Shown in pieces: positions 1-7,763 of a DNA stretch of 64,000 bases (positions are counted from its first letter, which is position 1; every line of letters begins with the position of its first letter). The stretch lies in the NCBI RefSeq assembly GCF_030250645.1, contig NZ_JASSVS010000014.1:1-64000 (forward strand), in the 5' to 3' direction. The stretch is from Marinobacter azerbaijanicus (GTDB lineage Bacteria > Pseudomonadota > Gammaproteobacteria > Pseudomonadales > Oleiphilaceae). Below the pieces are notes generated by a model. The model saw only the letters and a program-made list of their open reading frames with translations, was not told the DNA's origin and searched no databases. The position numbers and the translations under genes were made by a program.

Positions 1-29
1 AAATGCCCCGGACAATGTCCGAGGCATTT
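1..29. terminator. Bidirectional hairpin terminator
   Basis: An inverted repeat pairs AAATGCC (1-7) with GGCATTT (23-29) and CGGAC (9-13) with GTCCG (17-21) around a 3-nt loop, with one mismatch. A-rich and T-rich flanks suit an intrinsic terminator on either strand. It lies downstream of the minus-strand amidohydrolase gene and probably ends that transcript as well as one entering from outside the window. Confidence 0.75.
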
Positions 30-110
30 TGCTCGCTCGCCTGGAGAGAGTGTAAATTGAGTTTTTACACAGCCTCCTCAGGGCCGCCCGGAAACATTTT
101 GCTCAATGCC

Positions 111-998
111 TCAGTCATCAAAGTCATACAGACGGGACGGGTTGGACACCAGAATTCGTTCCCGGATGTCCGGGTCCTTCACCCAGACCCGCAGGTCTTC
201 CAGCAAGTCGGTGTCATCCGGCATCAGCCCGGAGAAATGGGGGTGAGGCCAATCGGAGCCCCAGATACACCGGTCTGGATTAGCGGCTACCAATGCCCCG
301 GCAATAGCTGTTACATCCGGGTAGGGATACTTCTCCTGCATGGTCACCCGATAGCTACCTGAAAGCTTCACCCAAGCCTTGTTATCTCTCAGAAGCTTGA
401 GCAACTTCCGAAACCCCGGTTCCTCCACACCCAGAGCTGCTGGCATATGCCCCATGTGGTCGAACACCACCGGGACCGGCAAATCGGCGACTCGGTCCAT
501 GATGTCATCACAGTCAGCGACATTGATCAGAAACTGAAGGTGCCAGCCCATGCCGGCAATTCGATCCGCCAGCTTCAGCACTTCCTTCCACTGTAGGCCG
601 CCCCGAAACAACAGGTTCATTCGCACACCTCGGAACCCGGCTTCATGAAGTTCTTCAAGTTCAGCAATGGTTATTTCAGGATCGACCACGCAAACACCGC
701 GGTAGTCATGCCCTTGTTCCCGGAGTTGACGGAGCGCATGCAGGTGCAAGCTGTTATCGGTGCCATAGACGCTGGGTTGAACCAGAACGCCACGATCGAT
801 ACCAAGCATTCGGTGTAGCTTGAGGTAGTCCTCAAGGGAAGCTTCTGGTGGTGTGTAAGTACGATCAAGGGCGAAAGGGTAGTCCGCGCGGTGGGCAAAG
901 ACATGGGCATGGGTGTCACAGCTTCTGGCCGGGACAGCCATCTCGGGCGCCCGAACCGGTGTACGAGCTGCGTTACAGAAGGGAATCTCGGAACTCAT
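111..998 (-). CDS. TIM-barrel amidohydrolase (2-pyrone-4,6-dicarboxylate lactonase-like)
   Basis: This 295-aa protein belongs to the amidohydrolase_2 family that includes 2-pyrone-4,6-dicarboxylate lactonase and related hydrolases of lactones or carboxylated substrates. The metal-site motif CDTHAHVF lies near residue 27, a conserved FDHMGHMP segment lies in the middle, and GSDWPHPH near residue 245 supplies the C-terminal metal-site Asp. Length fits the family. There is no signal peptide, so it should be cytosolic. It is transcribed after an alpha/beta hydrolase (51-bp gap) and away from an AraC regulator, so it probably acts in the same catabolic pathway. The family call is firm. The substrate is unknown. 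Confidence 0.85.
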   Translation of the reverse strand: MSSEIPFCNAARTPVRAPEMAVPARSCDTHAHVFAHRADYPFALDRTYTPPEASLEDYLKLHRMLGIDRGVLVQPSVYGTDNSLHLHALRQLREQGHDYRGVCVVDPEITIAELEELHEAGFRGVRMNLLFRGGLQWKEVLKLADRIAGMGWHLQFLINVADCDDIMDRVADLPVPVVFDHMGHMPAALGVEEPGFRKLLKLLRDNKAWVKLSGSYRVTMQEKYPYPDVTAIAGALVAANPDRCIWGSDWPHPHFSGLMPDDTDLLEDLRVWVKDPDIRERILVSNPSRLYDFDD

Positions 999-1049
999 AT
1001 CGGTTACTCAAAATGAGAGCGGCGGCCAGAGGCCGCCACGCAGGAGCTA

Positions 1050-1940
1050 TCAGAATGTGGAAGTGATCCAGTCGGCGATTTTACCGGCGAAGGCCTGGAA
1101 CTTGGGATTGTCGTCCAGCATCCACTCTGTGTGGCCACCGCCTTCCAGCAGGAACAGCTGTTTCGGGCCGGGGTAACGTGCATAAAGTGAACGGGCCTCC
1201 GTGACGGGATGCAGATCATTCTCGGCACCATGCGCAATCAGCAACGGAATCTGCGCAAACCTCTCATCAAGATGTGCCTCCGGACAGAAACTGATCAAAG
1301 AATCCGCGAAATCGAAGGTGGACGTCACACCATAGCCGGGTGCTTTTACCAGTTCGGTATAGACGTATTCGCGGCTAACAGGATCCAGCGGGTAAATTTC
1401 GAATGGATCGATACCATTGGGCTCTCCGCCTTTCGCCAGACGGAGGCGCTCAGCAGTCATGAAGGCGCGGAACTGCTTCCATCCGTGCTCGCCTCGCTGA
1501 GCCTTCTGAACACGTACAGCATCAAAGAAGCCATTCATGGCAATCAGGCCATCAACCTGGTCTTCGCAGATGCGAAATGCATCCAGTACCAGGCCGCCAG
1601 CCATACCCCAGCCCGCCAGTACCACTTTGCGCTCCTCTTTTTTCGCGCGCTCGGCAACTATGGCAACCGCATTGGCGATATCGCGCACCTGCTCTTCGAT
1701 AAGAACGCGCTCACGTTCACCCTCTGACTCACCAAATCCACGATAATCGAAGCCGAAAACTGTAAAACCCTTGCGAGAAAGGAAACGGGCGTAACGTTCT
1801 GGGTGGATATTTTTCTGTCCGGTAAAACCGGAACATACGATGACGATGGGCAGAGCGGGATCGTCGTGTTCTTCGCTTTTGAAGAATGCGCCGTCGAGGG
1901 TCAGTTTGTCACTCTGGAATTTCACTTTTTGTTCGATCAT
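1050..1940 (-). CDS. Alpha/beta hydrolase-fold protein lacking the usual nucleophile Ser
   Basis: This is a 296-aa cytosolic alpha/beta hydrolase-fold protein. I chose the ATG at 1940 because AGGAA lies 6-7 nt upstream; an in-frame ATG at 1991 would add 17 residues. The fold is clear from an oxyanion-region strand (PIVIVCSGFTG), the FDYRGFGES turn, and late acid and base positions (AHGAENDLHP, GGGHTEW). The nucleophile elbow, normally G-x-S-x-G, reads GWGMAG, placing Gly where Ser is expected. The protein may be catalytically altered, use another residue, or belong to a subfamily with a different mechanism. It sits 51 bp upstream of the amidohydrolase and is divergent from the AraC regulator, which suggests one catabolic unit. 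Confidence 0.8.
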   Translation of the reverse strand: MIEQKVKFQSDKLTLDGAFFKSEEHDDPALPIVIVCSGFTGQKNIHPERYARFLSRKGFTVFGFDYRGFGESEGERERVLIEEQVRDIANAVAIVAERAKKEERKVVLAGWGMAGGLVLDAFRICEDQVDGLIAMNGFFDAVRVQKAQRGEHGWKQFRAFMTAERLRLAKGGEPNGIDPFEIYPLDPVSREYVYTELVKAPGYGVTSTFDFADSLISFCPEAHLDERFAQIPLLIAHGAENDLHPVTEARSLYARYPGPKQLFLLEGGGHTEWMLDDNPKFQAFAGKIADWITSTF

Positions 1941-2068
1941 GTCGGGTTCCTGCCAATGGGCGTTGTTGTTAACTATTACACCTCCCATCATCAGAAAATC
2001 CCGATCGACAAAAATTTAATAAAACGCCATTATGCATAAAGAAAGCGACATTCCGCTCAGGCTGCTCT

Positions 2069-3022
2069 ATGACAGAACCGAAAACTCAGAAAATCGGCTT
2101 CCTGGCCGTGCCCCAGTTTTCCATGCTCTCGTTCGTCGCTGCTCTGGAGCCATTACGCGCGGCAAACCGGTTGAGTGAAAATTCACTGTATGAATGGCAC
2201 ATCTTTTCTCAAGACAACCAGCCAGTGGCGGCCAGCAACGGACTGCCTGTAAGTCCAGACCGTCAGTTCGACGAAACAGACGACATCGACATGATGATCG
2301 TAGTGGCGGGAATAGGCACCACAGAGATCCGGGACAAGAAGCTCTTCGAGTGGTTGCGCCAGCTCTCGCGCAGGGGCGTCGCTCTCGGTGCCACGTCCAC
2401 GGGCTCCCTCTTGCTGGCCCGGGCCCGCTTGTTGTCAAATCACCGCTGTACGATCCACTGGGAGAACAAGGAAAGTTTTGAGGAAGAGTTCCCCGGACTG
2501 AACATCACCGGAGAGCTATACGAAATCGATAGCAATATCATGACCTGCTCCGGAGGCCTTGCGAGTCTCGACATGATGTGCCAGAAAATTGCTCTTGAGC
2601 ATGGCGGAGATCTGGCCATGGGGTGCGCCGAACAGTTCATTCACCCCCATATTCGCCCGGCAAACGAGCAACAGCGAATGGAGCTCCAGTTCCGGCATAA
2701 CACCAGCCATCCGCGGCTAATCAAAGTTATTCAGCTCATGCAGAATCAGACCGAGGAGATACTGACCTGTACCGAGATCGGCGAAAAGGTGGGGCTGTCG
2801 ACCCGTCAGATGGAAAGGCTGTTCCGGACTTACCTGAGCACTACACCCAACGCCTTCTATATGCAGCTTCGATTGGAGCGGGCCAAGCACTTGTTGCTGC
2901 AGTCCACTATGAGCATTACCCAGATCGCAACCGCCTGTGGCTTCAACTCTACCTCCTATTTTACCCGCTGCTATACCAGAGGTTTCGGGTTAACACCCCG
3001 ACAACAGAGGCAGAAGCTCTAA
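2069..3022 (+). CDS. GlxA/GbdR-type AraC-family transcriptional regulator
   Basis: The 317-aa protein has an N-terminal DJ-1/PfpI (GATase1-like) domain (about 8-180) and a C-terminal AraC HTH pair (about 210-317), as in GlxA, GbdR, CdhR and the pseudomonad ArgR. These usually activate amine, amino-acid or carnitine catabolism on binding a small effector. The nucleophile elbow is GATSTGS, so the catalytic Cys is absent, as is normal for these sensors. The second HTH is recognisable from TQIATACGFNSTSYFTRCYT. It lies between two oppositely oriented gene sets and probably controls both, the hydrolases on the minus strand and prpD-like plus oxidoreductase on the plus strand. The effector is unknown. 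Confidence 0.88.
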   Translation: MTEPKTQKIGFLAVPQFSMLSFVAALEPLRAANRLSENSLYEWHIFSQDNQPVAASNGLPVSPDRQFDETDDIDMMIVVAGIGTTEIRDKKLFEWLRQLSRRGVALGATSTGSLLLARARLLSNHRCTIHWENKESFEEEFPGLNITGELYEIDSNIMTCSGGLASLDMMCQKIALEHGGDLAMGCAEQFIHPHIRPANEQQRMELQFRHNTSHPRLIKVIQLMQNQTEEILTCTEIGEKVGLSTRQMERLFRTYLSTTPNAFYMQLRLERAKHLLLQSTMSITQIATACGFNSTSYFTRCYTRGFGLTPRQQRQKL

Positions 3023-3131
3023 GTAAGCTGTGTCGAAGTTGTCGCCTTTCTTCAAACCAGTGTCGTTTTTTTTGCTGTTCACAACAGCATAAACACCAAT
3101 GATGGGAGCATAATAAAACCGAGAGCCTTCC
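3023..3131 (+). promoter_or_regulatory. Probable operator/promoter region before the prpD-like gene
   Basis: The gap before the MmgE/PrpD gene has three TGTCG pentamers (3031, 3040, 3061), a T-run, and a perfect inverted repeat GCTGTT-CAC-AACAGC at 3074-3088. AraC activators bind short direct repeats upstream of promoters, so the TGTCG copies could be half-sites for the adjacent regulator. The palindrome could instead be a weak terminator for the regulator gene. Both readings are inference. Confidence 0.3.
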
Positions 3132-4478
3132 ATGTCCGACCTATCTTTACCGGCCAAGTTGCTTGGCCTTGACTCAACAGCATTACCACCCGAAGTCTAT
3201 GAGCTGGCTAAGACCTGTCTGCTGGATCTGATTGGCGTCGCAGCAGGCGCCACGAACACTACTCTGGCCGGGATAGGTAGGCAATTTGTTTTGGATCAGT
3301 ATCCCGGCAACCAACCGCTCCTGTTTTCCGAAGGTTCTGCGTCCAGTACCGGCGCGGCCTTGTATGGCGGCTGGCTCATCGACGCTCTGGATGCGCATGA
3401 CGGCCATGTTCTGACCAAGGGCCATGCCGGTGTCGCCATACTGCCGGCAATGCTCTCTCTCCCCGAAATTCACAAGTTATCAGGGCGTCGGTTCCTGGGA
3501 GAACTGGCCATCGGTTATGAGATTGCGATCCGGGCCGGCATCAGTCTTCATGACTCCGCCTGCGATTACCATACCTCCGGGGCCTGGAACTGTCTTGGCG
3601 CCACAGCCGTAGCCGCTCGCCTGATGAACCTCTCTGCAAAGCAGGTGGCCGAGGCTCTGGGCATCGCAGAATTCTACGGCCCCCGCAGCCAGATGATGCG
3701 CTGCATCGAATACCCAACCATGCTCAAGGATGGCTCTGGCTGGGGTGCTATGACCGGAATTGCCTCTGCACTATTAGGCAGATCGGGCTTTACCGGAGCT
3801 CCAGCTGTGCTCATGGCGCAGTCCGACACATGGCGCGATCTGGGAACCCATTGGCATTTCCTGGACACCTATTTCAAACGCTATCCAGTTTGTTACTGGG
3901 CCCAGCCTGCCATAGAGGCATCGCTTTCACTGCGGCCCGGTATTACCGATGCTGACGAGATCCAGGAGGTTCGCGTCACCAGTTTTCACCAGGCGATTCG
4001 GCTACACACGAGCCATCCCACAAGTACTGAGGAAGCCCAATACAGTTTGCCCTGGGCTGTTGCCTGCGCCCTTTACCGTGGCTCAGTTGACCAGCACTCA
4101 GTAACCCGTGATCTTGAGAACAGCAAGGTCACGCGACTGGCGACGAAAATACGCCTTCTCGAATCAGCTGAATTCTCCCGCCAATTCCCTGCCAAGCGCT
4201 ACGCTACTGTAACCGTCCAGCTAAACGACGGACGGGAACTGATTAGCGATCGGTTTGAAGCACGGGGAACACCAGGCAGTCCCATTAGCCGAGCCGAGCT
4301 TGTCAGCAAATTCCGCGAACTGGCCCAACCCACGCTTGGTCCCCGTGCAGATCTTCTGGAGGGCATCGTAAACGCCCTGCCCGATCGACCGGTCACCGAT
4401 CTTTTGGCGCAACTGAGCTACCCCATTCAAGACATCCCACCGAAGGAAAGTATCAGCACCCATGCTCCCGAGACTTGA
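3132..4478 (+). CDS. MmgE/PrpD family protein
   Basis: This 448-aa protein matches the full-length MmgE/PrpD family (2-methylcitrate dehydratase, cis-aconitate decarboxylase and relatives), which act on small di- and tricarboxylic acids without an Fe-S cluster. Family-like segments include LLDLIGVAAGA near the N-terminus, DALDAHDGHVLTKGHAG near 90, and the HTSGAWNCLGATAVAARL stretch near 150. No prpB, prpC or acnD lies nearby, so a methylcitrate role is unlikely. The gene overlaps the next oxidoreductase gene by 17 bp, so the two are probably translationally coupled and catalyse linked steps on an unidentified carboxylate. Confidence 0.85.
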   Translation: MSDLSLPAKLLGLDSTALPPEVYELAKTCLLDLIGVAAGATNTTLAGIGRQFVLDQYPGNQPLLFSEGSASSTGAALYGGWLIDALDAHDGHVLTKGHAGVAILPAMLSLPEIHKLSGRRFLGELAIGYEIAIRAGISLHDSACDYHTSGAWNCLGATAVAARLMNLSAKQVAEALGIAEFYGPRSQMMRCIEYPTMLKDGSGWGAMTGIASALLGRSGFTGAPAVLMAQSDTWRDLGTHWHFLDTYFKRYPVCYWAQPAIEASLSLRPGITDADEIQEVRVTSFHQAIRLHTSHPTSTEEAQYSLPWAVACALYRGSVDQHSVTRDLENSKVTRLATKIRLLESAEFSRQFPAKRYATVTVQLNDGRELISDRFEARGTPGSPISRAELVSKFRELAQPTLGPRADLLEGIVNALPDRPVTDLLAQLSYPIQDIPPKESISTHAPET

Positions 4479-7400
4479 GCACATAGACCAGACCCAGTCC
4501 CGTTACCTCGCCTTTCTGAACGCCCTCAAGCATTCCGGGTTCCATGGTGAGATGACGCCCGACTTTGCCACACGGACAGTGCTTGCGACTGACAACTCCA
4601 TCTATCAGGTCCTGCCGCAGGCCGTCGTGTTCCCGATGGACAAGGCTGATGTGCAGCGGCTCGGTTGTCTTGCATCAAAAGTCGAATGGAGGGATATCGT
4701 CCTCAGCCCGCGAGGAGGCGGCACGGGCACTAACGGTCAATCGCTGACTGACGGCATTGTTGTGGATCTGTCCCGGCACATGAACCGGATTCTGGAGATC
4801 AACTCCGCCGAAGGCTGGGCACGTGTGGAAGCGGGCGTGGTCAAGGACCAGCTCAACGCAGCTGTGAGTTCCCACGGCCTGTTTTTTGCCCCGGAGCTTT
4901 CCACCAGCAATCGGGCAACCATTGGCGGGATGATCAATACCGACGCCAGTGGACAGGGGTCGGTCATGTACGGCAAGACCCGCGATCATGTCGTGGAGCT
5001 GGAAACCGTGTTGATGGACGGAAACCTTTTGCATACACGGGCGCTTGACGCAGGCCAGGAGGAGGAGGCCTCAGGGGAACCCACGCTGGCGGGCGGAATC
5101 TACCGGACGCTCTCTGACATCTGGGATCGTCGAAGAACGGATATCGAAAGGCACTTTCCAAAGCTGAACCGTTGCCTTACGGGATACGACCTGGCGCACC
5201 TGCGCGATGATGCCGGGCGGATCAATGCCAACAACGTTCTTTGTGGTTCGGAGGGTACCCTCGGTTTCATCGTCGAGGCCAAAGTTAACCTGCTACCCAT
5301 TCCGAGGTACCAGGCTATGGTGGTGGTTCAGTACGACAGTTTCGACGCCTCCCTGAGGGATGCGCAGACGCTGATGACTGCACGACCAGCCTCGATCGAG
5401 ACCATCGACAGTAAGGTTCTCGCACTGGCACAGACAGACATTGCCTGGCAGGAAGTGGCATCTTATTTCCGGGCGGGAGAAGGATCTCAGGTACGTGGTG
5501 TAAACCTTGTTGAATATACCGGTGACGACGAAAACCAGGTCCGTCAGGCCATAGATGTGCTTACCGACATGCTGGATAGCCCGGAACGTAGCCGTGCCTG
5601 TGAGTATTCGGTGGTCCTGGGAGAAAATGCCGTCAGTCAGATCTGGAAAATGCGTAAGCGTGCGGTCGGTCTCCTTGGCAAGACATCCGGGGAAGCCCGA
5701 CCAGTAGCCTTCGTGGAAGACACCGCTGTTCCTCCCGAAGATCTCGCTGACTTTATCAGTGAGTTTCGCGATGTCCTTGACCGTGAAGGGCTCAGCTACG
5801 GGATGTTCGGGCATGTCGATGCCGGCGTACTCCATGTCCGCCCGGCCCTGGACCTTAAGGACCCAGAGACCATTGTCACTGTCCGACGTGTCACCGAAGA
5901 AGTGGTTGCTCTGGTCCGCAAATACCACGGGTTGCTCTGGGGAGAGCATGGTAAAGGTTTCCGCTCCGAGTTCGCGCCAGGATTTTTCGGAGATCTGTAT
6001 CCGGAATTGCAGGCCATCAAACGAGCTTTCGATCCTTACAACCAGCTTAATCCCGGTAAGATCGCAACTCCCGATGCCAGCATCCCGCTGATACGACTGG
6101 ACGAGCCGGGACAAAGGGGCAAACTGGACCGTATGATACCAACGGCCAGTCGTCGCAATCAGTCGGACGCCATGAATTGCAACGGTAACGGCGCCTGCTA
6201 CAACTTCGATCCAGATGATGCCATGTGTCCGTCATGGAAAGCCACTCGTGACCGCCGGCACTCACCCAAAGGTAGAGCGTCCCTGATCCGGGAGTGGCTC
6301 AGGTTGCTCGGGGAGCAGGCCGTTGACACCGAGGCGCTGGCAGCGAGCTCAGATACACGCCCTACGCTGCCAGTACTCCTCAGCCGGATACGATACACAA
6401 GGGCTCGAAACCGTGGTCAGTATGATTTTTCCAACGAAGTCCGGGAAGCCATGGATGGGTGTCTTTCCTGCAAATCCTGCTCCGGTCAATGCCCGGTCCA
6501 GGTAGACATTCCCGAGGCGCGTGCAAGATTCCTTCACCTATACCATGGACGATATCTTCGGCCGGTCAAAGATCATCTGATCGGACGCCTCGAACAACTG
6601 ATTCCGTTAATCGCTAACCCCCTTTGCCGGCCAATCTATAACAATCTGATGAACTGGCTTCCTGTTCAGGCAGTTATTCGGAAGCTTGGCATGGTCGATG
6701 TTCCCCTGCTGGCAAAGCGAACGCCTCTCGAAGCAGCCGCCGGACTCGGCATACGTATGGCTTGTGAAGAAGAGTTGAGTGAGCTGGATGAGAATGAAAG
6801 AAAGCGGTCGCTGATCATCGTTCAGGATGCGTTTACCAGTTATTTTGAAACAGATACTTTCGCAGCAATCCTGGAGTCCCTGCAGCACTTGGGCTTTCGG
6901 GTTTGGCTGCTACCGTTCCATCCTAATGGTAAGCCGCTACATGTACATGGGTTCCTCAAACAGTTCCGAAAAACGGCAAAGTTGCATAGTGAGGCACTGA
7001 GGGCTCACGCCCAGTTCGGTATCCCACTGGTAGGAATTGACCCTTCCATGACTCTTGCCTTTCGCTCGGAATATCGTAAGTACGTTGGGCCTGACGTGCC
7101 GGCTGTGATGCTTTTACAAGAATTTCTCGCCCAGCGTACGGAACTGTTTGCTCGCAAACGAGCGCCTCAATCCCACCAACGCGTCATCCTGCTTGGCCAC
7201 TGTTCTGAAAAAACCAATGTCAGTGACAGCATGGTGCAGTGGCAACGGGTCTTCTCGGCCGTAGGGATTTCCCTGAGCGTGGAAAGCGTTGGTTGCTGCG
7301 GAATGGCCGGTACTTATGGCCATGAATCGCGAAACATGGCTACTTCCCAAAAAATCTATGAGCTTTCGTGGCACAAAAAAATCAACGACCCGGAAGCCAA

Positions 7401-7533
7401 TAATGTGTTTTTGGCGACCGGATATTCTTGCAGATCCCAAGTACAGCGCATGCAAAATGTTCGCGTTCCACACCCTTTGGAATACCTCAGGGAACAGTTA
7501 ATAATTGAGGTCGATAATAAGCATGACCACTAG
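4462..7533 (+). CDS. FAD-linked / 4Fe-4S oxidoreductase (YdiJ-like 2-hydroxyacid dehydrogenase)
   Basis: The 1023-aa protein has the three-part layout of E. coli YdiJ and other large D-2-hydroxyacid dehydrogenases. An N-terminal FAD_binding_4 domain contains PRGGGTGTNGQS near 75. It is followed by the FAD-oxidase C domain (GMFGHVDAGVLHVRP near 445 and GEHGKGFRSEF near 495). Next are ferredoxin-like cluster motifs (CNGNGAC near 573; CLSCKSCSGQCP near 670). The C-terminal Cys-rich CCG-type domain contains LLGHCSEKT and ESVGCCGMAGTYG. Such enzymes pass electrons from D-lactate, D-2-hydroxyglutarate or similar acids to the quinone pool or a carrier. It overlaps the prpD-like gene, so a hydroxy di- or tricarboxylate is a reasonable guess. 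Start ATG 4462 follows AAGGAAAG at 13-nt spacing. Confidence 0.85.
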   Translation: MLPRLEHIDQTQSRYLAFLNALKHSGFHGEMTPDFATRTVLATDNSIYQVLPQAVVFPMDKADVQRLGCLASKVEWRDIVLSPRGGGTGTNGQSLTDGIVVDLSRHMNRILEINSAEGWARVEAGVVKDQLNAAVSSHGLFFAPELSTSNRATIGGMINTDASGQGSVMYGKTRDHVVELETVLMDGNLLHTRALDAGQEEEASGEPTLAGGIYRTLSDIWDRRRTDIERHFPKLNRCLTGYDLAHLRDDAGRINANNVLCGSEGTLGFIVEAKVNLLPIPRYQAMVVVQYDSFDASLRDAQTLMTARPASIETIDSKVLALAQTDIAWQEVASYFRAGEGSQVRGVNLVEYTGDDENQVRQAIDVLTDMLDSPERSRACEYSVVLGENAVSQIWKMRKRAVGLLGKTSGEARPVAFVEDTAVPPEDLADFISEFRDVLDREGLSYGMFGHVDAGVLHVRPALDLKDPETIVTVRRVTEEVVALVRKYHGLLWGEHGKGFRSEFAPGFFGDLYPELQAIKRAFDPYNQLNPGKIATPDASIPLIRLDEPGQRGKLDRMIPTASRRNQSDAMNCNGNGACYNFDPDDAMCPSWKATRDRRHSPKGRASLIREWLRLLGEQAVDTEALAASSDTRPTLPVLLSRIRYTRARNRGQYDFSNEVREAMDGCLSCKSCSGQCPVQVDIPEARARFLHLYHGRYLRPVKDHLIGRLEQLIPLIANPLCRPIYNNLMNWLPVQAVIRKLGMVDVPLLAKRTPLEAAAGLGIRMACEEELSELDENERKRSLIIVQDAFTSYFETDTFAAILESLQHLGFRVWLLPFHPNGKPLHVHGFLKQFRKTAKLHSEALRAHAQFGIPLVGIDPSMTLAFRSEYRKYVGPDVPAVMLLQEFLAQRTELFARKRAPQSHQRVILLGHCSEKTNVSDSMVQWQRVFSAVGISLSVESVGCCGMAGTYGHESRNMATSQKIYELSWHKKINDPEANNVFLATGYSCRSQVQRMQNVRVPHPLEYLREQLIIEVDNKHDH

Positions 7534-7599
7534 CGATCGACCATCATCAAAAACTCAAGAGACGCCCCTACGATAAAGCCACTGGAGGTTTTATACCTT

Positions 7600-7695
7600 A
7601 TGAACATTATCCCTGTGATTACTCTATTTGAAGGCCTGGCGGCATTTTTCACTTTGGCCGTTGTGCTCAGATATGCCGCCACAGTCAATTACTAG
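7600..7695 (+). CDS. 31-aa single-span membrane peptide
   Basis: A 31-codon frame starts at ATG 7600 with GGAGG at 7584-7588 (11-nt spacing) and ends at TAG 7693-7695. The peptide begins MNIIPVITLFEGLAAF and is one hydrophobic helix with a short polar C-terminus. It lies 66 bp after the YdiJ-like gene on the same strand and could be a small membrane partner of that oxidoreductase. I do not recognise the family. The ribosome-binding site and clean single-helix pattern are the support. Confidence 0.5.
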   Translation: MNIIPVITLFEGLAAFFTLAVVLRYAATVNY

Positions 7696-7763
7696 CACAT
7701 TCACCGTGTTTCTGAAAAGCGGATGGCAGCCCTCAAAAACTGGAACGAACGCTGCGCCGCAAG

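Noticed and set aside
5293..6114. 273-codon minus-strand frame inside the FAD/Fe-S oxidoreductase gene
   Set aside because: It is antisense to a strongly supported coding region with conserved motifs. Its length comes from codon bias in a GC-rich gene.
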